DNA of 33,652 nt from Novosphingobium sp. UBA6722 (GTDB lineage Bacteria; Pseudomonadota; Alphaproteobacteria; Sphingomonadales; Sphingomonadaceae), in assembly GCA_002454125.1 (NCBI GenBank), contig DKII01000113.1, positions 1-33,652 on the forward strand, read 5' to 3'. Under the pieces are notes generated by a model, which was not told the DNA's origin, did not search any database, and saw nothing but the letters and a program-made list of their open reading frames with translations. Shown piece after piece: positions 13,806-22,420 of the stretch. Each line of letters begins with the position of its first letter. The stretch's first letter is position 1. The position numbers and the translations under genes were made by a program.

Positions 13806-15455
13806 ATGAACAGGCACTTCGCAAATAGCGGGCTGATTGGCCTCGCGTTGGGGCTCTCCGCACTGACCGGCAGCCCCGCCGTGGCCCAGGATACCCATAG
13901 CGCCAATCATGCGCCGATGGTTCCCGCCGCCGAATCGACCAAGGACGCACACCGCCACGACGATCTGCTGAGCCCGCGAAGCCCGCAGTTGCTGCCCGGC
14001 TATGGCAACGGCGGTTTCGCGATCACTGGCGCCAATCCGCAGGCCGCGGCCTTCTTTGCCAACGGGCTTGAGCTGCACGCCGCCTTTGCCCACCGCGCCG
14101 GGGTTGCCGCCATGGAACAGGCGGTACGGCTCGATCCGGCTTGCGGCATGTGCCAGTGGGGCCTCGCGCTGGTCGATGGCCCGACGATCAATTACGGCAA
14201 GAAGCCCGATGACCGCGCCAAACTGCTGGTCGGGGCGCGGGCAGCGCGGCGCGCAGTAGCTGCCACGGGCACACCCAAGGAACGCGCGCTGACCGATGCC
14301 CTCGTGCTGCGTTACCAGCCGGGCAAGGACACCGCCAAACTCGACCGCGCCTATTCTGCCGCCATGCAGACGGTCGCCGCGCGTTTTCCCGCTGACAATG
14401 AGATTGCGGTGCTCACCGCCGATGCGCTGATGGTGGCCAGCTTTGCCGAGGAAGGAGGCTATAACCACAGGCTGATGGACCAGGCCGTGGTCCTGCTCGA
14501 ACAGGTGCTGGCCCGCGCGCCCCAGCATACCCCGGCGATCCATTTCTACATCCACGCCACCGAAGTGATCGGCAAGCCGGGTCTGGCCGAAGCCTATGCT
14601 GACCGGCTGGCCGACCTGGCCCCGCGTGCCAGCCACCTGGTGCATATGCCCAGCCACACTTATTACTGGGTCGGGCGTTATCAGGATGCCGCCGAAACCA
14701 ACCACCGCGCGGTCCAGATCGGCAAGGACAACGCCAAGGCCCTGGGCCTGCCCGCGCCGAAGGGCGTCTGGGATCTGCCCTATCATGCCCACAACGTGAT
14801 CTTCGGGCTGGGCGGCGCGCTGATGGCCGGGGATTCTCGGATCGGGCTCGATCTTGCGCGCCCGCTCGTCGAAACCGCGTCGCAGCGCGACAAGGGTGAG
14901 CCGTGGTGGGAACTGCTGGCCGCATCGGGGCTATTCGCCATGGCCCGGTTCGATCCCGCCGCCACGCTGCAATTGCCCGAACCTAAGCTGCCCTACCTGA
15001 AGGCCGCCTGGCACTATGCCCGCGGCGAGAGCCAGGTCTGGGCCGGCGATCTGGCGGCAGCGCGCCTTGAGATGGAGGCCATCCCGACCAAGATCGCCAC
15101 TGGCAAGCCCGACAAGGAAGCGATCGCCGCCGAACAGATGTTGGGGATCACCCGCGCCGTGCTGACCGGGCGGATTGCCATGGCCGAACAGCGCTGGGCC
15201 GATGCCGCAGCCGCCTTCCGCGAGGGCGCGGTGCTGGAAGAGACCGAATCCTTCTCGGACTTCACCGATCCGCCGGCCTTCTGGTATCCGGTCCGGCGCG
15301 ATCTGGCGGCCGCGCTGCTGGCGGCCGGGGATGCGGCCGGGGCCCAGCGCGAAGCCCAAGCGGCGCTCAATCTGCGCAAGCATGATCCGATCGCGCTGCG
15401 CACCCTGGCCGCGGCGCGGGCCCGGCTGGCGCTGGATTCGCCGCAGCTGCGCTAA
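13806..15455 (+). CDS. Secreted TPR protein
   Basis: The 549-residue protein starts at the ATG at 13806, behind a GGGGGA ribosome binding site. An N-terminal signal peptide (LIGLALGLSALTGSPAVAQ) indicates export to the periplasm. The mature part is helical with TPR-like repeats: AAAFFANGLELHAAFAHRAG (about 73-92), and C-terminal units such as AEQRWADAAAAFREGAVLEE and DAAGAQREAQAALNLRK. A His-rich conserved centre, HFYIHATEVIG and HLVHMPSHTYYWVGRYQDA, and a paired-cysteine CGMCQWG segment could bind a metal or cofactor, but this is inference. The family is found in other Proteobacteria and lacks an assigned function. Its stop overlaps the convergent gene's stop by 4 nt. Confidence 0.8.
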   Translation: MNRHFANSGLIGLALGLSALTGSPAVAQDTHSANHAPMVPAAESTKDAHRHDDLLSPRSPQLLPGYGNGGFAITGANPQAAAFFANGLELHAAFAHRAGVAAMEQAVRLDPACGMCQWGLALVDGPTINYGKKPDDRAKLLVGARAARRAVAATGTPKERALTDALVLRYQPGKDTAKLDRAYSAAMQTVAARFPADNEIAVLTADALMVASFAEEGGYNHRLMDQAVVLLEQVLARAPQHTPAIHFYIHATEVIGKPGLAEAYADRLADLAPRASHLVHMPSHTYYWVGRYQDAAETNHRAVQIGKDNAKALGLPAPKGVWDLPYHAHNVIFGLGGALMAGDSRIGLDLARPLVETASQRDKGEPWWELLAASGLFAMARFDPAATLQLPEPKLPYLKAAWHYARGESQVWAGDLAAARLEMEAIPTKIATGKPDKEAIAAEQMLGITRAVLTGRIAMAEQRWADAAAAFREGAVLEETESFSDFTDPPAFWYPVRRDLAAALLAAGDAAGAQREAQAALNLRKHDPIALRTLAAARARLALDSPQLR

Positions 15456-17281
15456 CGCTTGGCGGGCTTGTCCTCGTAGTAGAGCGGGCCAAGCGCATCG
15501 ATCAGGCCGATGGCGCTGAAGCCGCGCACCGGATCCTCGCCCTCGTCAAGATAGCGGATGAACAGTTCGGTCTTGTGCCCGGTCGGCACACGGCTGATTT
15601 CCGCCCCATACTGGCTGGTCACCATGTAGCGGGTGTAATCGGCGCGGCGGGCGATCAGGAAGCCCCACTTGCCAGCGGCCCGGGCCGTTTCCGCCGCGCG
15701 CAGCAGGGTCATTTCCTGCACCAGCGGCTCGGACGGCGTGTTGCCGACATATTCGACCTTGATCGTGCCATCGGTCTGCTGCGTTGAGCGGAACCCGTCG
15801 GTGCGATCGATCCCGCCCAGCAAGCTGGTGCCCATCGACAGCGCCCCGCCAACCAAGGCACCCAGGATATTGGGACGCGACTTGTTGTAATCGATCACCG
15901 TGCGCGGGGTTTCCGGGGCGACCAGCGCCAGCGCGGCCATGCTGCGCAGTTGAAGCCGCGTCGAGCTTTCCCCGGCCTTGGCCGATGTGCTCAGATCGAT
16001 AGCCGGAAGCCGTTCCTTGACCGGCAGCGCCGCGTTGAGCGCAGTGAAGATCTCGGCCGTGCCGGCATCCATCGGCAGCGCACCTGACAGCGCCAGCGCC
16101 TTGGCATCGGCCATCCGGCCTTCAACCTGGGCCAGCCGCAGGTCAAGCTGGCGGAGCCGCTGCTCGGCCATCGAGACGATCGGATCGCTGGGCGGCGCGG
16201 GCGGCGGCGGTCCGCCGGTGGCCACCGCGACTTGAGCCGGTGTGGCGGGGGCCGGAGCCGGTGTGGCTGGAGCGGGGGCTACTGCTGCCGGTGTGGCAGG
16301 TGCCGGCGCGGCCGTGGCAGGAGCAAGCGGAGCTGGCGTCAACGGAGCGGGCGTCAGTGGCGGCGGGGTCGCGGCGCGGATCGCTTCGAGCTTCGCCTTG
16401 CGATCGGCAACCTTTTCCGCCAGCGCCTCGCGAAAGCGCTTGGCTCCGGCGACATCGCCAGTGGCGGCGCGGGCGTTGGCAACGGCAAAGCCCGACAGCA
16501 CCGCGTTGAGCGCAGCGACCGGATAGCCGCCATAGAACCCGGGCCGGGCCACCTGCGGATCAGGGAAATCGAGCTTGAGGTCGACCGCCGGGGCGAGCCG
16601 CAACACGGCCGCGTGGTTGCCGCGGCGGGCCTCATCCTGCAGCGCGCGGTGGCCCATGTCCGGATCAAGCCGCAGGAGCCCGCCCCACGGCGAAGCAGCG
16701 CCAGCGGTCAATGGTGCGGCGCCAAGGATTGCCGCCGAAACATTCTGCAACCGCAGCGAATAGGGCCGCACATCGCGCACCGCCGCGGCCAGACTGCTGG
16801 CTTCCGCCCACTTCTCTTGCTGCGCCAGGGCAATGGCCCGCAGCAGCTTGAGCGAGGCACCCATGCTGCGCTGGTAGAACGGATCGGCAGCACGATCGGC
16901 CAATGCGGCTTCGGCCGCATCGAGATCGAGCAGCGCCAGATCGACCTCCCCGCGCTGCAGATGAGTCGTGCCGCGGGCGCGCAGCAGATGCGCCTTGCGC
17001 AGCACCTGGGTCGGCAGCAGGCGCGGACTGGCGAGCGCACGGGTGCAGGCCGCAATCCTGCCGTTTTCAGCCACCAGGCCGCGCACCGCCCCCAGCAGCG
17101 CCGGGCTGAGTCCCGCGCCCAGCCCGAGGCTGTCAAAGCGCGAAACGCTGGCCTCGCCGCGCATGCCGTCGTCCTGCTTGCCGGGATGGATCCGCCCGTC
17201 GCAGTCTGAAAAATCCTGCTTGTCATTGGCCATGGCCGGCGCCGCAAGCAGCAGTGCGGCGGTGCAGATCATGTACTTCAC
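15452..17281 (-). CDS. Secreted helical-repeat protein with Pro/Ala-rich linker
   Basis: The 609-residue product starts at a GTG (17281): GGGGAGGG lies about 7 nt upstream, a much better spacing than for the ATG 9 nt later. It has a signal peptide (MICTAALLLAAPAMAND). Residues about 60-300 form a helical, TPR-like domain (HLQRGEVDLALLDLDAAEAA). Residues about 303-370 are a low-complexity linker built of TPAPL and APATPA units. Residues about 370-609 form a second domain with a glycine-rich hydrophobic stretch (ILGALVGGALSMGTSLLGG). No known family was recognised. The pairing with the convergent secreted TPR protein may be fortuitous. The linker suggests two independently folded parts in the periplasm. 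Confidence 0.78.
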   Translation of the reverse strand: MKYMICTAALLLAAPAMANDKQDFSDCDGRIHPGKQDDGMRGEASVSRFDSLGLGAGLSPALLGAVRGLVAENGRIAACTRALASPRLLPTQVLRKAHLLRARGTTHLQRGEVDLALLDLDAAEAALADRAADPFYQRSMGASLKLLRAIALAQQEKWAEASSLAAAVRDVRPYSLRLQNVSAAILGAAPLTAGAASPWGGLLRLDPDMGHRALQDEARRGNHAAVLRLAPAVDLKLDFPDPQVARPGFYGGYPVAALNAVLSGFAVANARAATGDVAGAKRFREALAEKVADRKAKLEAIRAATPPPLTPAPLTPAPLAPATAAPAPATPAAVAPAPATPAPAPATPAQVAVATGGPPPPAPPSDPIVSMAEQRLRQLDLRLAQVEGRMADAKALALSGALPMDAGTAEIFTALNAALPVKERLPAIDLSTSAKAGESSTRLQLRSMAALALVAPETPRTVIDYNKSRPNILGALVGGALSMGTSLLGGIDRTDGFRSTQQTDGTIKVEYVGNTPSEPLVQEMTLLRAAETARAAGKWGFLIARRADYTRYMVTSQYGAEISRVPTGHKTELFIRYLDEGEDPVRGFSAIGLIDALGPLYYEDKPAKR

Positions 17282-17343
17282 GGCTCGACCCTCCCCGAAT
17301 GCCTCGGGGATAGCCCATTGGTACGATTAGACAATCGCCGAAT

Positions 17344-18903
17344 TCAGCGCGGCGCGATCGTCAGACGGGGGCGGGCGGTCTCGAGCCGATCGAGCACGAT
17401 CGACCAGCTTGCCGCGCGGTCAGTCGCGAACGTGATGTCATCGCCCGGCGCGCCCAGCCGCAGCGTGCCGCCGTTGGGCTTGAGCGCCGCAGCATCGGAC
17501 TGGCCCAGCGCGAGCAGGTCCCAGTCAGCCGTCGCCAGCTTGAACTGGTGCCGACCGGCGGGGAGCTGGACCTCGGCCAGATAGCGACCGGCCTCGCGGC
17601 GCAGCGGCAGGCTGGTGCCCCAGTCATTCATCGTGCCGCGCAGGTACAGCGGCGTGTCGGCCGGCAGGCTGGCCAGGGCGCGCGGCTGGCGCTCGCTCCA
17701 GCCATAGCGCTGGGCGGCGGCGCGGATGATCTCGTCGGCCAGTTCGAAGCCGCGAAAATCGTTGGCCATGACCACGATCCCGTCGCCGCTTTCGGCGTGG
17801 ATGAAGGCGCGGGTGAACATCCCCCAGCGAGTGCCATCATGCCCGAAGGTGAAGCCGGGCCCCTGCCCCTTGAGCGCGAGGCCCAGGCCCCAGCTGCCGG
17901 CCTGGACCTTCGCCATTTCGCGCGCGGCGGCCTGCGGCAGCAGGGCCTGGTCGCTGCCATTGTAGCTGGCGCGCAGGGCAATCAGCAGACGGGCCACGTC
18001 CGATGGGGTCGACCACATGCCGCCGGCCGCGAGTTCGGCCACGTTGTAGAACCGGTCGGCAAAAGGCTTGCCGAGGTGATGGCCAGCGGCGGTCGCCTCG
18101 AGCAGCGGTGTGGCGGGTGGCTGGGCAAAGGTTGAGCGGGCCATGCCGGCGCGCTGGAGGACGTCGCGCTGGGCCAGCGCGGCGAAGCTCTCGCCAGTCA
18201 TGTCCTCGAGCGCGGCCTGGACCACCAGGTAGCCGCCGTTGGAATAGTCCCAGCTCCCGGGCTTGCCGGTGACGCGGACCGGCTGGCCCTTCACCCCCTT
18301 GCCGGTCAGGATCGCCAGCAAGGATGGCGCGGCGGTATTGGGTGGATAGCCCGTCGAATCCGGGTTGGAGACCCCGGCGCTGTGCGAGAGCAGCCGGCGC
18401 AGCGTCGCCCGCTCCTTCGGATAGGCCGGGTTGCCGGGCAGCTGCCAGCGGGCCAGCGCCCAGTTGATATCGGCATCGAGCGGATGCTTGTTCGCGCTGA
18501 CCGCCTGCATGGCGAGCGTAGCGGTCACGACCTTGCTGACCGACCCGGCCTGGAACAGCGTCTCGGCGGTGACCGGGGCGCAGGTGCCCATGTCGGCAAT
18601 GCCCCAGCCGCGCGCGAGGACGATTTTTCCGCCGCGGATCACCGCCAGGCTGACGCCCGGGACCTGCAGTGCCTGCATGCGCTTGATCAGTTGCTGCGGC
18701 TTGGTTTCGCTGCCGGTCCAGGCCGGGAGCAGGCCCTTGGCGAGCGCCTTGGCCTCGGCATCCATTGGCCCGCCGACGTTATCCTTGGGCGGCTTGCAGG
18801 CCTTGGCCAGCCCAAGCGGCGGCAGGCCGTCGGGCAGGTCCTGGGCCAGCGCCGGACTGGTCAGCAACGCGGCGGCGAGTGCGAGGGCGGTAAAGCGGCT
18901 CAT
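17344..18903 (-). CDS. Secreted serine hydrolase (beta-lactamase family) with CBM48-like C-terminus
   Basis: The 519-residue protein has a signal peptide (LALAAALLTSPALAQ) and a class C beta-lactamase/DD-peptidase fold: S121-V-S-K124 (nucleophile and base), Y219-S-N221, and the HxG motif H354-D-G356. The last 105 residues (about 415-519) form an extra domain resembling the CBM48/AMPK glycogen-binding fold, with LYLRGTMNDWGTSLPLRREA and LPAGRHQFKLATADW. Related proteins include esterases, D-aminopeptidases and penicillin-binding proteins, so the name beta-lactamase should not be taken as resistance activity. It is the last gene of a three-gene operon; its start overlaps the GST stop by 4 nt. 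Confidence 0.88.
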   Translation of the reverse strand: MSRFTALALAAALLTSPALAQDLPDGLPPLGLAKACKPPKDNVGGPMDAEAKALAKGLLPAWTGSETKPQQLIKRMQALQVPGVSLAVIRGGKIVLARGWGIADMGTCAPVTAETLFQAGSVSKVVTATLAMQAVSANKHPLDADINWALARWQLPGNPAYPKERATLRRLLSHSAGVSNPDSTGYPPNTAAPSLLAILTGKGVKGQPVRVTGKPGSWDYSNGGYLVVQAALEDMTGESFAALAQRDVLQRAGMARSTFAQPPATPLLEATAAGHHLGKPFADRFYNVAELAAGGMWSTPSDVARLLIALRASYNGSDQALLPQAAAREMAKVQAGSWGLGLALKGQGPGFTFGHDGTRWGMFTRAFIHAESGDGIVVMANDFRGFELADEIIRAAAQRYGWSERQPRALASLPADTPLYLRGTMNDWGTSLPLRREAGRYLAEVQLPAGRHQFKLATADWDLLALGQSDAAALKPNGGTLRLGAPGDDITFATDRAASWSIVLDRLETARPRLTIAPR

Positions 18904-19520
18904 CGTTTCTGCTTGTCCTTGGCGCGCTGGAAGGCCGGGCGCTGGCTGAGCCGATCAAGATAGGCCAACGCCGCTTCAGGAACCTGCTCTTCCAGCCCGA
19001 TCGACAGCGCCAGCATCACGGCATAGCCCACCGAGACATCGGCCATGGTGAAGCGCCCGGCGCAGGCAAATTCCGGCCCCATCAGCTTCAGCGCATTGTG
19101 CAGCCGCGCCCCGAACCACTGGGCGTAATCCGAGGCGGCTTCCAGGCAGCGGCCGGGTTCGAGCCGGGTATAGCGCAGGTGGATGGTTTGCGGGAAAGTC
19201 AGCGTCGCCTCGCCCATGACGAGGAAGTTCATATAGCTGGGATAATCCGGCTCGTCCGGTGCGAGGGCCAGATCGGACGGACCGAAGCGGGTCGCCAGCA
19301 CGTGCGGGATCGCAGCGCTTTCGGTCATCAGCTGGCCGTCGATCAGGCAGGCCGGGACCGTGCCCAGCGGGTTGACGTCGCGGTAGCCTTCGAAGCGGGC
19401 GCGCGGTGGGAACGGCATCAGGGTCAGCTCGTAAGGCAGGCCCAGTTCCTCCAGCGCCCAAAGCGCGCGGAACGAGCGGGCATCGGCGCAGTGGTAAAGA
19501 TGGATGCGTGGCTCGCTCAT
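18900..19520 (-). CDS. Glutathione S-transferase family protein
   Basis: The product is 206 residues from the ATG at 19520, which overlaps the upstream stop as ATGA. The N-terminal thioredoxin-fold half (1-80) has IHLYHCADARSFRALWALEE, NPLGTVPACLIDGQLMTESA with the cis-Pro (TVPA) and the glutathione gamma-glutamyl-contacting ES pair. The C-terminal helical half has the N-capping box-like FTMADVSVGY. No substrate can be named. Members act in detoxification or in glutathione-dependent isomerisation or lyase reactions in the cytosol. Confidence 0.92.
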   Translation of the reverse strand: MSEPRIHLYHCADARSFRALWALEELGLPYELTLMPFPPRARFEGYRDVNPLGTVPACLIDGQLMTESAAIPHVLATRFGPSDLALAPDEPDYPSYMNFLVMGEATLTFPQTIHLRYTRLEPGRCLEAASDYAQWFGARLHNALKLMGPEFACAGRFTMADVSVGYAVMLALSIGLEEQVPEAALAYLDRLSQRPAFQRAKDKQKR

Positions 19521-20152
19521 GGCTGCATGGCTCCGACTGCGGCGCACTTGGCGCTCGATTCATTGGCATCGCCGCCAAGATAGGCGACCGCGATGAAGCC
19601 GCCCACCACCACGGCAACGAAGCCGGCCGTGGCCAAGCCAAGGTACTTGTCGATGAAGGCCTTGATCGGCGCGCCGAACAGCCGGAACAGCACGCCCACA
19701 ATCATGAAGCTGATCGAGCGGCTGACAATGCTGGCCAGGATGAACGGCACCAGCGGCATGGCGATGAACCCGGCGGTGATCGTCAGCAGCTTGAACGGGA
19801 TCGGGGTCGCCCCCTTGATCATGATGATCTCTGCCCCGAATTCGCGCAGGTAGCAGGCTGCCTTGGGGAAGCTTTCAGACAGGCCAAGCAGCGCCAGCAG
19901 CTGGGTGCCGACGGTATCGTAGAGCGCATAGCCGATGGCATAGCCCAGCAGGCCGCCCAGCACCGAGGCGAAGGTAGCTACACCCGCAAAGCGGACCGCC
20001 TTCTTCGGTTCTGCCAGGCACATCAGGCCGAGCAGCGGATGCGGCGGGATCGGGAAGAAGCTGGCCTCGACAAAGGCGAACAGCGCCAGCCACCATTCGG
20101 CGTGCGGATGCGCGGCCTTGGCCATGGTCCAGTCGTAAAGGCGGCGCAGCAT
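19517..20152 (-). CDS. YqaA-family (DedA/VTT-related) membrane protein
   Basis: The 211-residue inner-membrane protein matches the YqaA family: an N-terminal amphipathic helix, WWLALFAFVEASFFPIPPHP with the VTT-domain E-x-x-x-P-x-P pattern, FASVLGGLLGYAIGYALY, and GATPIPFKLLTITAGFI with a conserved GxxPIP re-entrant motif. Four to five membrane segments are likely. Relatives are lipid scramblase or transporter-like proteins; here the substrate is unknown. A GGGAAGGGG ribosome binding site precedes the ATG. It is the first gene of the YqaA/GST/serine hydrolase operon and diverges from the GTA cluster. Confidence 0.9.
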   Translation of the reverse strand: MLRRLYDWTMAKAAHPHAEWWLALFAFVEASFFPIPPHPLLGLMCLAEPKKAVRFAGVATFASVLGGLLGYAIGYALYDTVGTQLLALLGLSESFPKAACYLREFGAEIIMIKGATPIPFKLLTITAGFIAMPLVPFILASIVSRSISFMIVGVLFRLFGAPIKAFIDKYLGLATAGFVAVVVGGFIAVAYLGGDANESSAKCAAVGAMQP

Positions 20153-20217
20153 TGGAATCCCCTTCCCTCGCGGCGTGTTTAGAGGGGCGGGCGCAGACCG
20201 GCAAGCGCGAGCGGTCT

Positions 20218-20276
20218 ATAACCATATCGGTTATTTGTACTTGACATTGTAACGCTGTTTCGGTACATATTAGGAA
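20218..20276 (+). promoter_or_regulatory. Likely GTA cluster promoter with upstream palindrome
   Basis: TTGACA at 20241-20246 is a perfect -35 hexamer. With a 17-bp spacer the -10 would be TACATA at 20264-20269, a moderate match. Just upstream, ATAACC-ATATC-GGTTAT (20218-20234) is a perfect 6-bp inverted repeat, placed as an activator or repressor site. No CtrA box is seen. The palindrome also lies 66 bp upstream of the divergent YqaA gene and may serve that gene instead. Confidence 0.6.
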
Positions 20277-20344
20277 CATCGCGATAAACCGATTCGCCGC
20301 CACCGGTGCCGGCCGCTTCGCCCCTTCAATTACAGGACCACGCC

Positions 20345-20803
20345 ATGCCGGATAAGCCCAAGTCCGGGGCTGCGCCGCTGCGCAAGCTCCGCCTGACCGA
20401 CTGGTCGCGCCTTTTCCTGGCCGAGCTGGCTGCCACCTCGAACGTCAGCGCCGCGGCGCGCAAGGCCGGGGTCTGCACCAGCACGGCCTACGAAGCCCGC
20501 CGCCAGTCGGCCGAGTTCAACCGCGCCTGGCAGCAGGCGCTGTGCGAAGGCTACGACCTGCTCGAAATGGACCTGCTGCGCCGCTTGCGCGAGGGTGAGG
20601 TCAAGCCCGCAGCCGGCGCCAAGCGCGGCGTGCGGACCTATGACAATGCCGCCGCGCTGCGGCTGCTCGCCGCGCACCGCGATTCCACCGCGAAGTACCG
20701 CGCGGTGCGGACCCGCGAGGAATCCGATGCGATCGTCCAGTCGATCAACGCCAAGCTGGAAAAAATGCGCCAGCGCCGCCTGGCGGCTGAGGGCCGCGAA
20801 TGA
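20345..20803 (+). CDS. GTA g1: small terminase subunit
   Basis: The product is 152 residues from the ATG at 20345, which has an AGGA about 7 nt upstream; a GTG at 20306 is a weaker option. Residues about 17-60 form a helix-turn-helix (FLAELAATSNVSAAARKAGV then TSTAYEARRQS), the DNA-binding module of small terminases. The C-terminal part is helical and basic (NAKLEKMRQRRLAAEG). In GTA packaging TerS assists the large terminase but has little sequence specificity, in line with packaging of random host DNA. It overlaps terL by 4 nt (ATGA). Confidence 0.85.
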   Translation: MPDKPKSGAAPLRKLRLTDWSRLFLAELAATSNVSAAARKAGVCTSTAYEARRQSAEFNRAWQQALCEGYDLLEMDLLRRLREGEVKPAAGAKRGVRTYDNAAALRLLAAHRDSTAKYRAVRTREESDAIVQSINAKLEKMRQRRLAAEGRE

Positions 20804-22128
20804 CCGGCCAGGTGCTGATGGCCGAACTGTTGAAACAGCCAGAGGCCGAACGGCTCGCCTGGCTGCGCCGCCTGCCACCGGAAGCAAAGGAGGAATTTGC
20901 CCATATCTGGCCGCTGTGGGCCCGCGCGGCGCAATTGCCGCCGCCGGGCGACTGGCAACTGTGGCTGATCCTGGCCGGGCGCGGCTTCGGCAAGACCCGC
21001 GCCGGGGCCGAATGGGTCCGCGACATTGCCGAGCGTGATCCCACCGCGCGGATCGCGCTGGTCGGCGCGTCGCTGGGTGAAGTGCGCTCTGTCATGGTCG
21101 AGGGCGAGAGCGGTCTGCTCTCGATCGGTCTGCCGCAGCAGCGCCCGCAGTTTGAACCCTCGCTGCGGCGGCTGGTCTGGCCGAATGGTGCGCTCGCCAC
21201 GCTCTATTCGGCGGGCGAACCCGAATCGCTGCGCGGCCCGCAGCACAGCCACGCCTGGTGCGACGAGGTCGCCAAGTGGGACAACGCCTCGGCCCGCGCG
21301 ATGCGCGCCTGGGACAACCTGCTGTTCGGCCTGCGCCTGGGCGAAACGCCGCGCGTGCTGGCCACAACCACGCCGCGCGCCGTGCCGCTGCTCAAGCAGT
21401 TGCTGGCGAGCGATCCCGCCACGCTGGTGGTCCATCGCGGCGCGACCGAAGCGAACAGTGACAACCTGCCCGAACGCTTCGTCGCCGGGATCCGCGCGCT
21501 TTACGGGCAGTCGTTGCTCGGCCGGCAGGAGCTGGACGGCGAACTGCTTGAAGATATCGAGGGCGCGCTGTGGACCCGCGCCTTGCTGGAGGCTTGCCGC
21601 GAACCGGCGGCCTCCAGTCCTGCCGTTCGCACGGTCGTGGCAGTCGACCCCCCGGCTTCGGCGGGCGGGGACGAATGCGGCATCGTGGTCTGTGCGCTGT
21701 GCGAAGATGGCCTGGTCCGCGTCCTGGCCGATGCCTCGGTGGCCAAGGCCAGCCCCGAACAATGGGCCCGCGCCGCCGCCCACACCGCCGCCGCCTGGTC
21801 CGCCGACCGGGTCGTGGCCGAAGCCAACCAGGGCGGTGCCATGGTCGAAAGCGTGCTGCGCGCTGCCGAAGTGACCCTGCCCTTGCGGCTGGTCCACGCC
21901 AGCAAAGGCAAGGCCGCCCGCGCCGAACCCGTCGCCGCGCTTTATGAAGCCGGCCGCGTCCGCCATGCCGGGACCTTCCCGGCGCTGGAAGACCAGCTCT
22001 GCGGCCTCGTCACCGGCGGTGCCTACCAAGGCCCCGGCCGCTCCCCCGACCGCGCTGACGCGCTGGTCTGGGCGCTGACCGAGCTGGCGCTGAGACCGAA
22101 GGTGCAGCCGCGGGTGTGGTTGGGGTGA
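20800..22128 (+). CDS. GTA g2: large terminase subunit
   Basis: The 442-residue protein is the DNA-packaging motor. The ATPase has Walker A AGRGFGKTR (about 59-67) and a Walker B-like HAWCDEVAKWD with catalytic Glu, then a coupling motif ATTTPR. The nuclease half has an RNase H-like first acidic motif VVAVDPPAS, a second near VAEANQGG, and a C-terminal RSPDRADALVWALTEL. All key acids appear intact. Length is normal for Terminase_6-type enzymes. An in-frame ATG at 20818 is a possible alternative start. Confidence 0.94.
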   Translation: MTGQVLMAELLKQPEAERLAWLRRLPPEAKEEFAHIWPLWARAAQLPPPGDWQLWLILAGRGFGKTRAGAEWVRDIAERDPTARIALVGASLGEVRSVMVEGESGLLSIGLPQQRPQFEPSLRRLVWPNGALATLYSAGEPESLRGPQHSHAWCDEVAKWDNASARAMRAWDNLLFGLRLGETPRVLATTTPRAVPLLKQLLASDPATLVVHRGATEANSDNLPERFVAGIRALYGQSLLGRQELDGELLEDIEGALWTRALLEACREPAASSPAVRTVVAVDPPASAGGDECGIVVCALCEDGLVRVLADASVAKASPEQWARAAAHTAAAWSADRVVAEANQGGAMVESVLRAAEVTLPLRLVHASKGKAARAEPVAALYEAGRVRHAGTFPALEDQLCGLVTGGAYQGPGRSPDRADALVWALTELALRPKVQPRVWLG

Positions 22129-22184
22129 CCGAAGTTTGAGTCAAAACGTGCAGAAATCGAGTCGAGCCGATTTGACCAGAAAGC

Positions 22185-22211
22185 CGCCGGGATTCACAAG
22201 GAACCCCGGCG
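22185..22211 (-). terminator. Weak terminator-like hairpin 3' of the antisense ORF
   Basis: CGCCGGG (22185-22191) and CCCGGCG (22205-22211) form a perfect 7-bp stem with a 13-nt loop. On the minus strand it lies 21 nt past the ORF stop and is followed by GGCTTTCT, a poor U-tract. It would fit as the end of the antisense transcript. Confidence 0.4.
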
Positions 22212-22232
22212 ACCGATCGTCAGAAGGTTCCG

Positions 22233-22370
22233 TTAGTTCCGGGGGCCCTTCTTACCGACCTTGTAGAGCTCAACGACCGTCGTTGCGGGACGGCGTTGAG
22301 CCACGTCGACCGGGATGAACTGCCCATTTCGGGCATCCCGACCGCGCTCGTGCGTTTCATACTTAGCCAC
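22233..22370 (-). CDS. Antisense 45-residue small protein within the GTA cluster
   Basis: From a GTG at 22370 there is a 45-codon reading frame with GGAGG placed 5 nt upstream, one of the best ribosome binding sites in the window; an in-frame TAG just upstream makes this GTG the only start. The product is small and basic: MAKYETHERGRDARNGQF, then a VAQRRPATTVVE segment and a KVGKKGPRN tail. The arrangement (R..A.NGQF, ..A..RPATTV.E) recalls a widespread family of tiny uncharacterised bacterial proteins, often near mobile DNA. That resemblance is from memory and needs a search. It lies opposite to the GTA transcript, so it could be a passenger gene or a regulator. Confidence 0.65.
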   Translation of the reverse strand: MAKYETHERGRDARNGQFIPVDVAQRRPATTVVELYKVGKKGPRN

Positions 22371-22420
22371 GTAGGCCTCCTATGACTGCCAAGCAGTTGG
22401 GCTGCTCGCCCTGAGGCGCC

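Noticed and set aside
16232..17209. Plus-strand Gly/Arg-rich frame opposite the 609-residue protein
   Set aside because: Produced by the complement of the Pro/Ala linker; no start signal or domain.
17344..18903. Antibiotic-resistance beta-lactamase
   Set aside because: The fold and motifs match the broad serine-hydrolase/DD-peptidase group with an extra C-terminal domain; nothing specific to resistance enzymes is seen.
20218..20345. Direct CtrA control of the GTA promoter
   Set aside because: No TTAA-N7-TTAA-like box was found in the region.
22382..22414. Ten-codon plus-strand leader peptide before the portal gene
   Set aside because: It has an ATG and stop but no suitable upstream ribosome binding site on this strand; the CCTCC there belongs to the antisense GGAGG.
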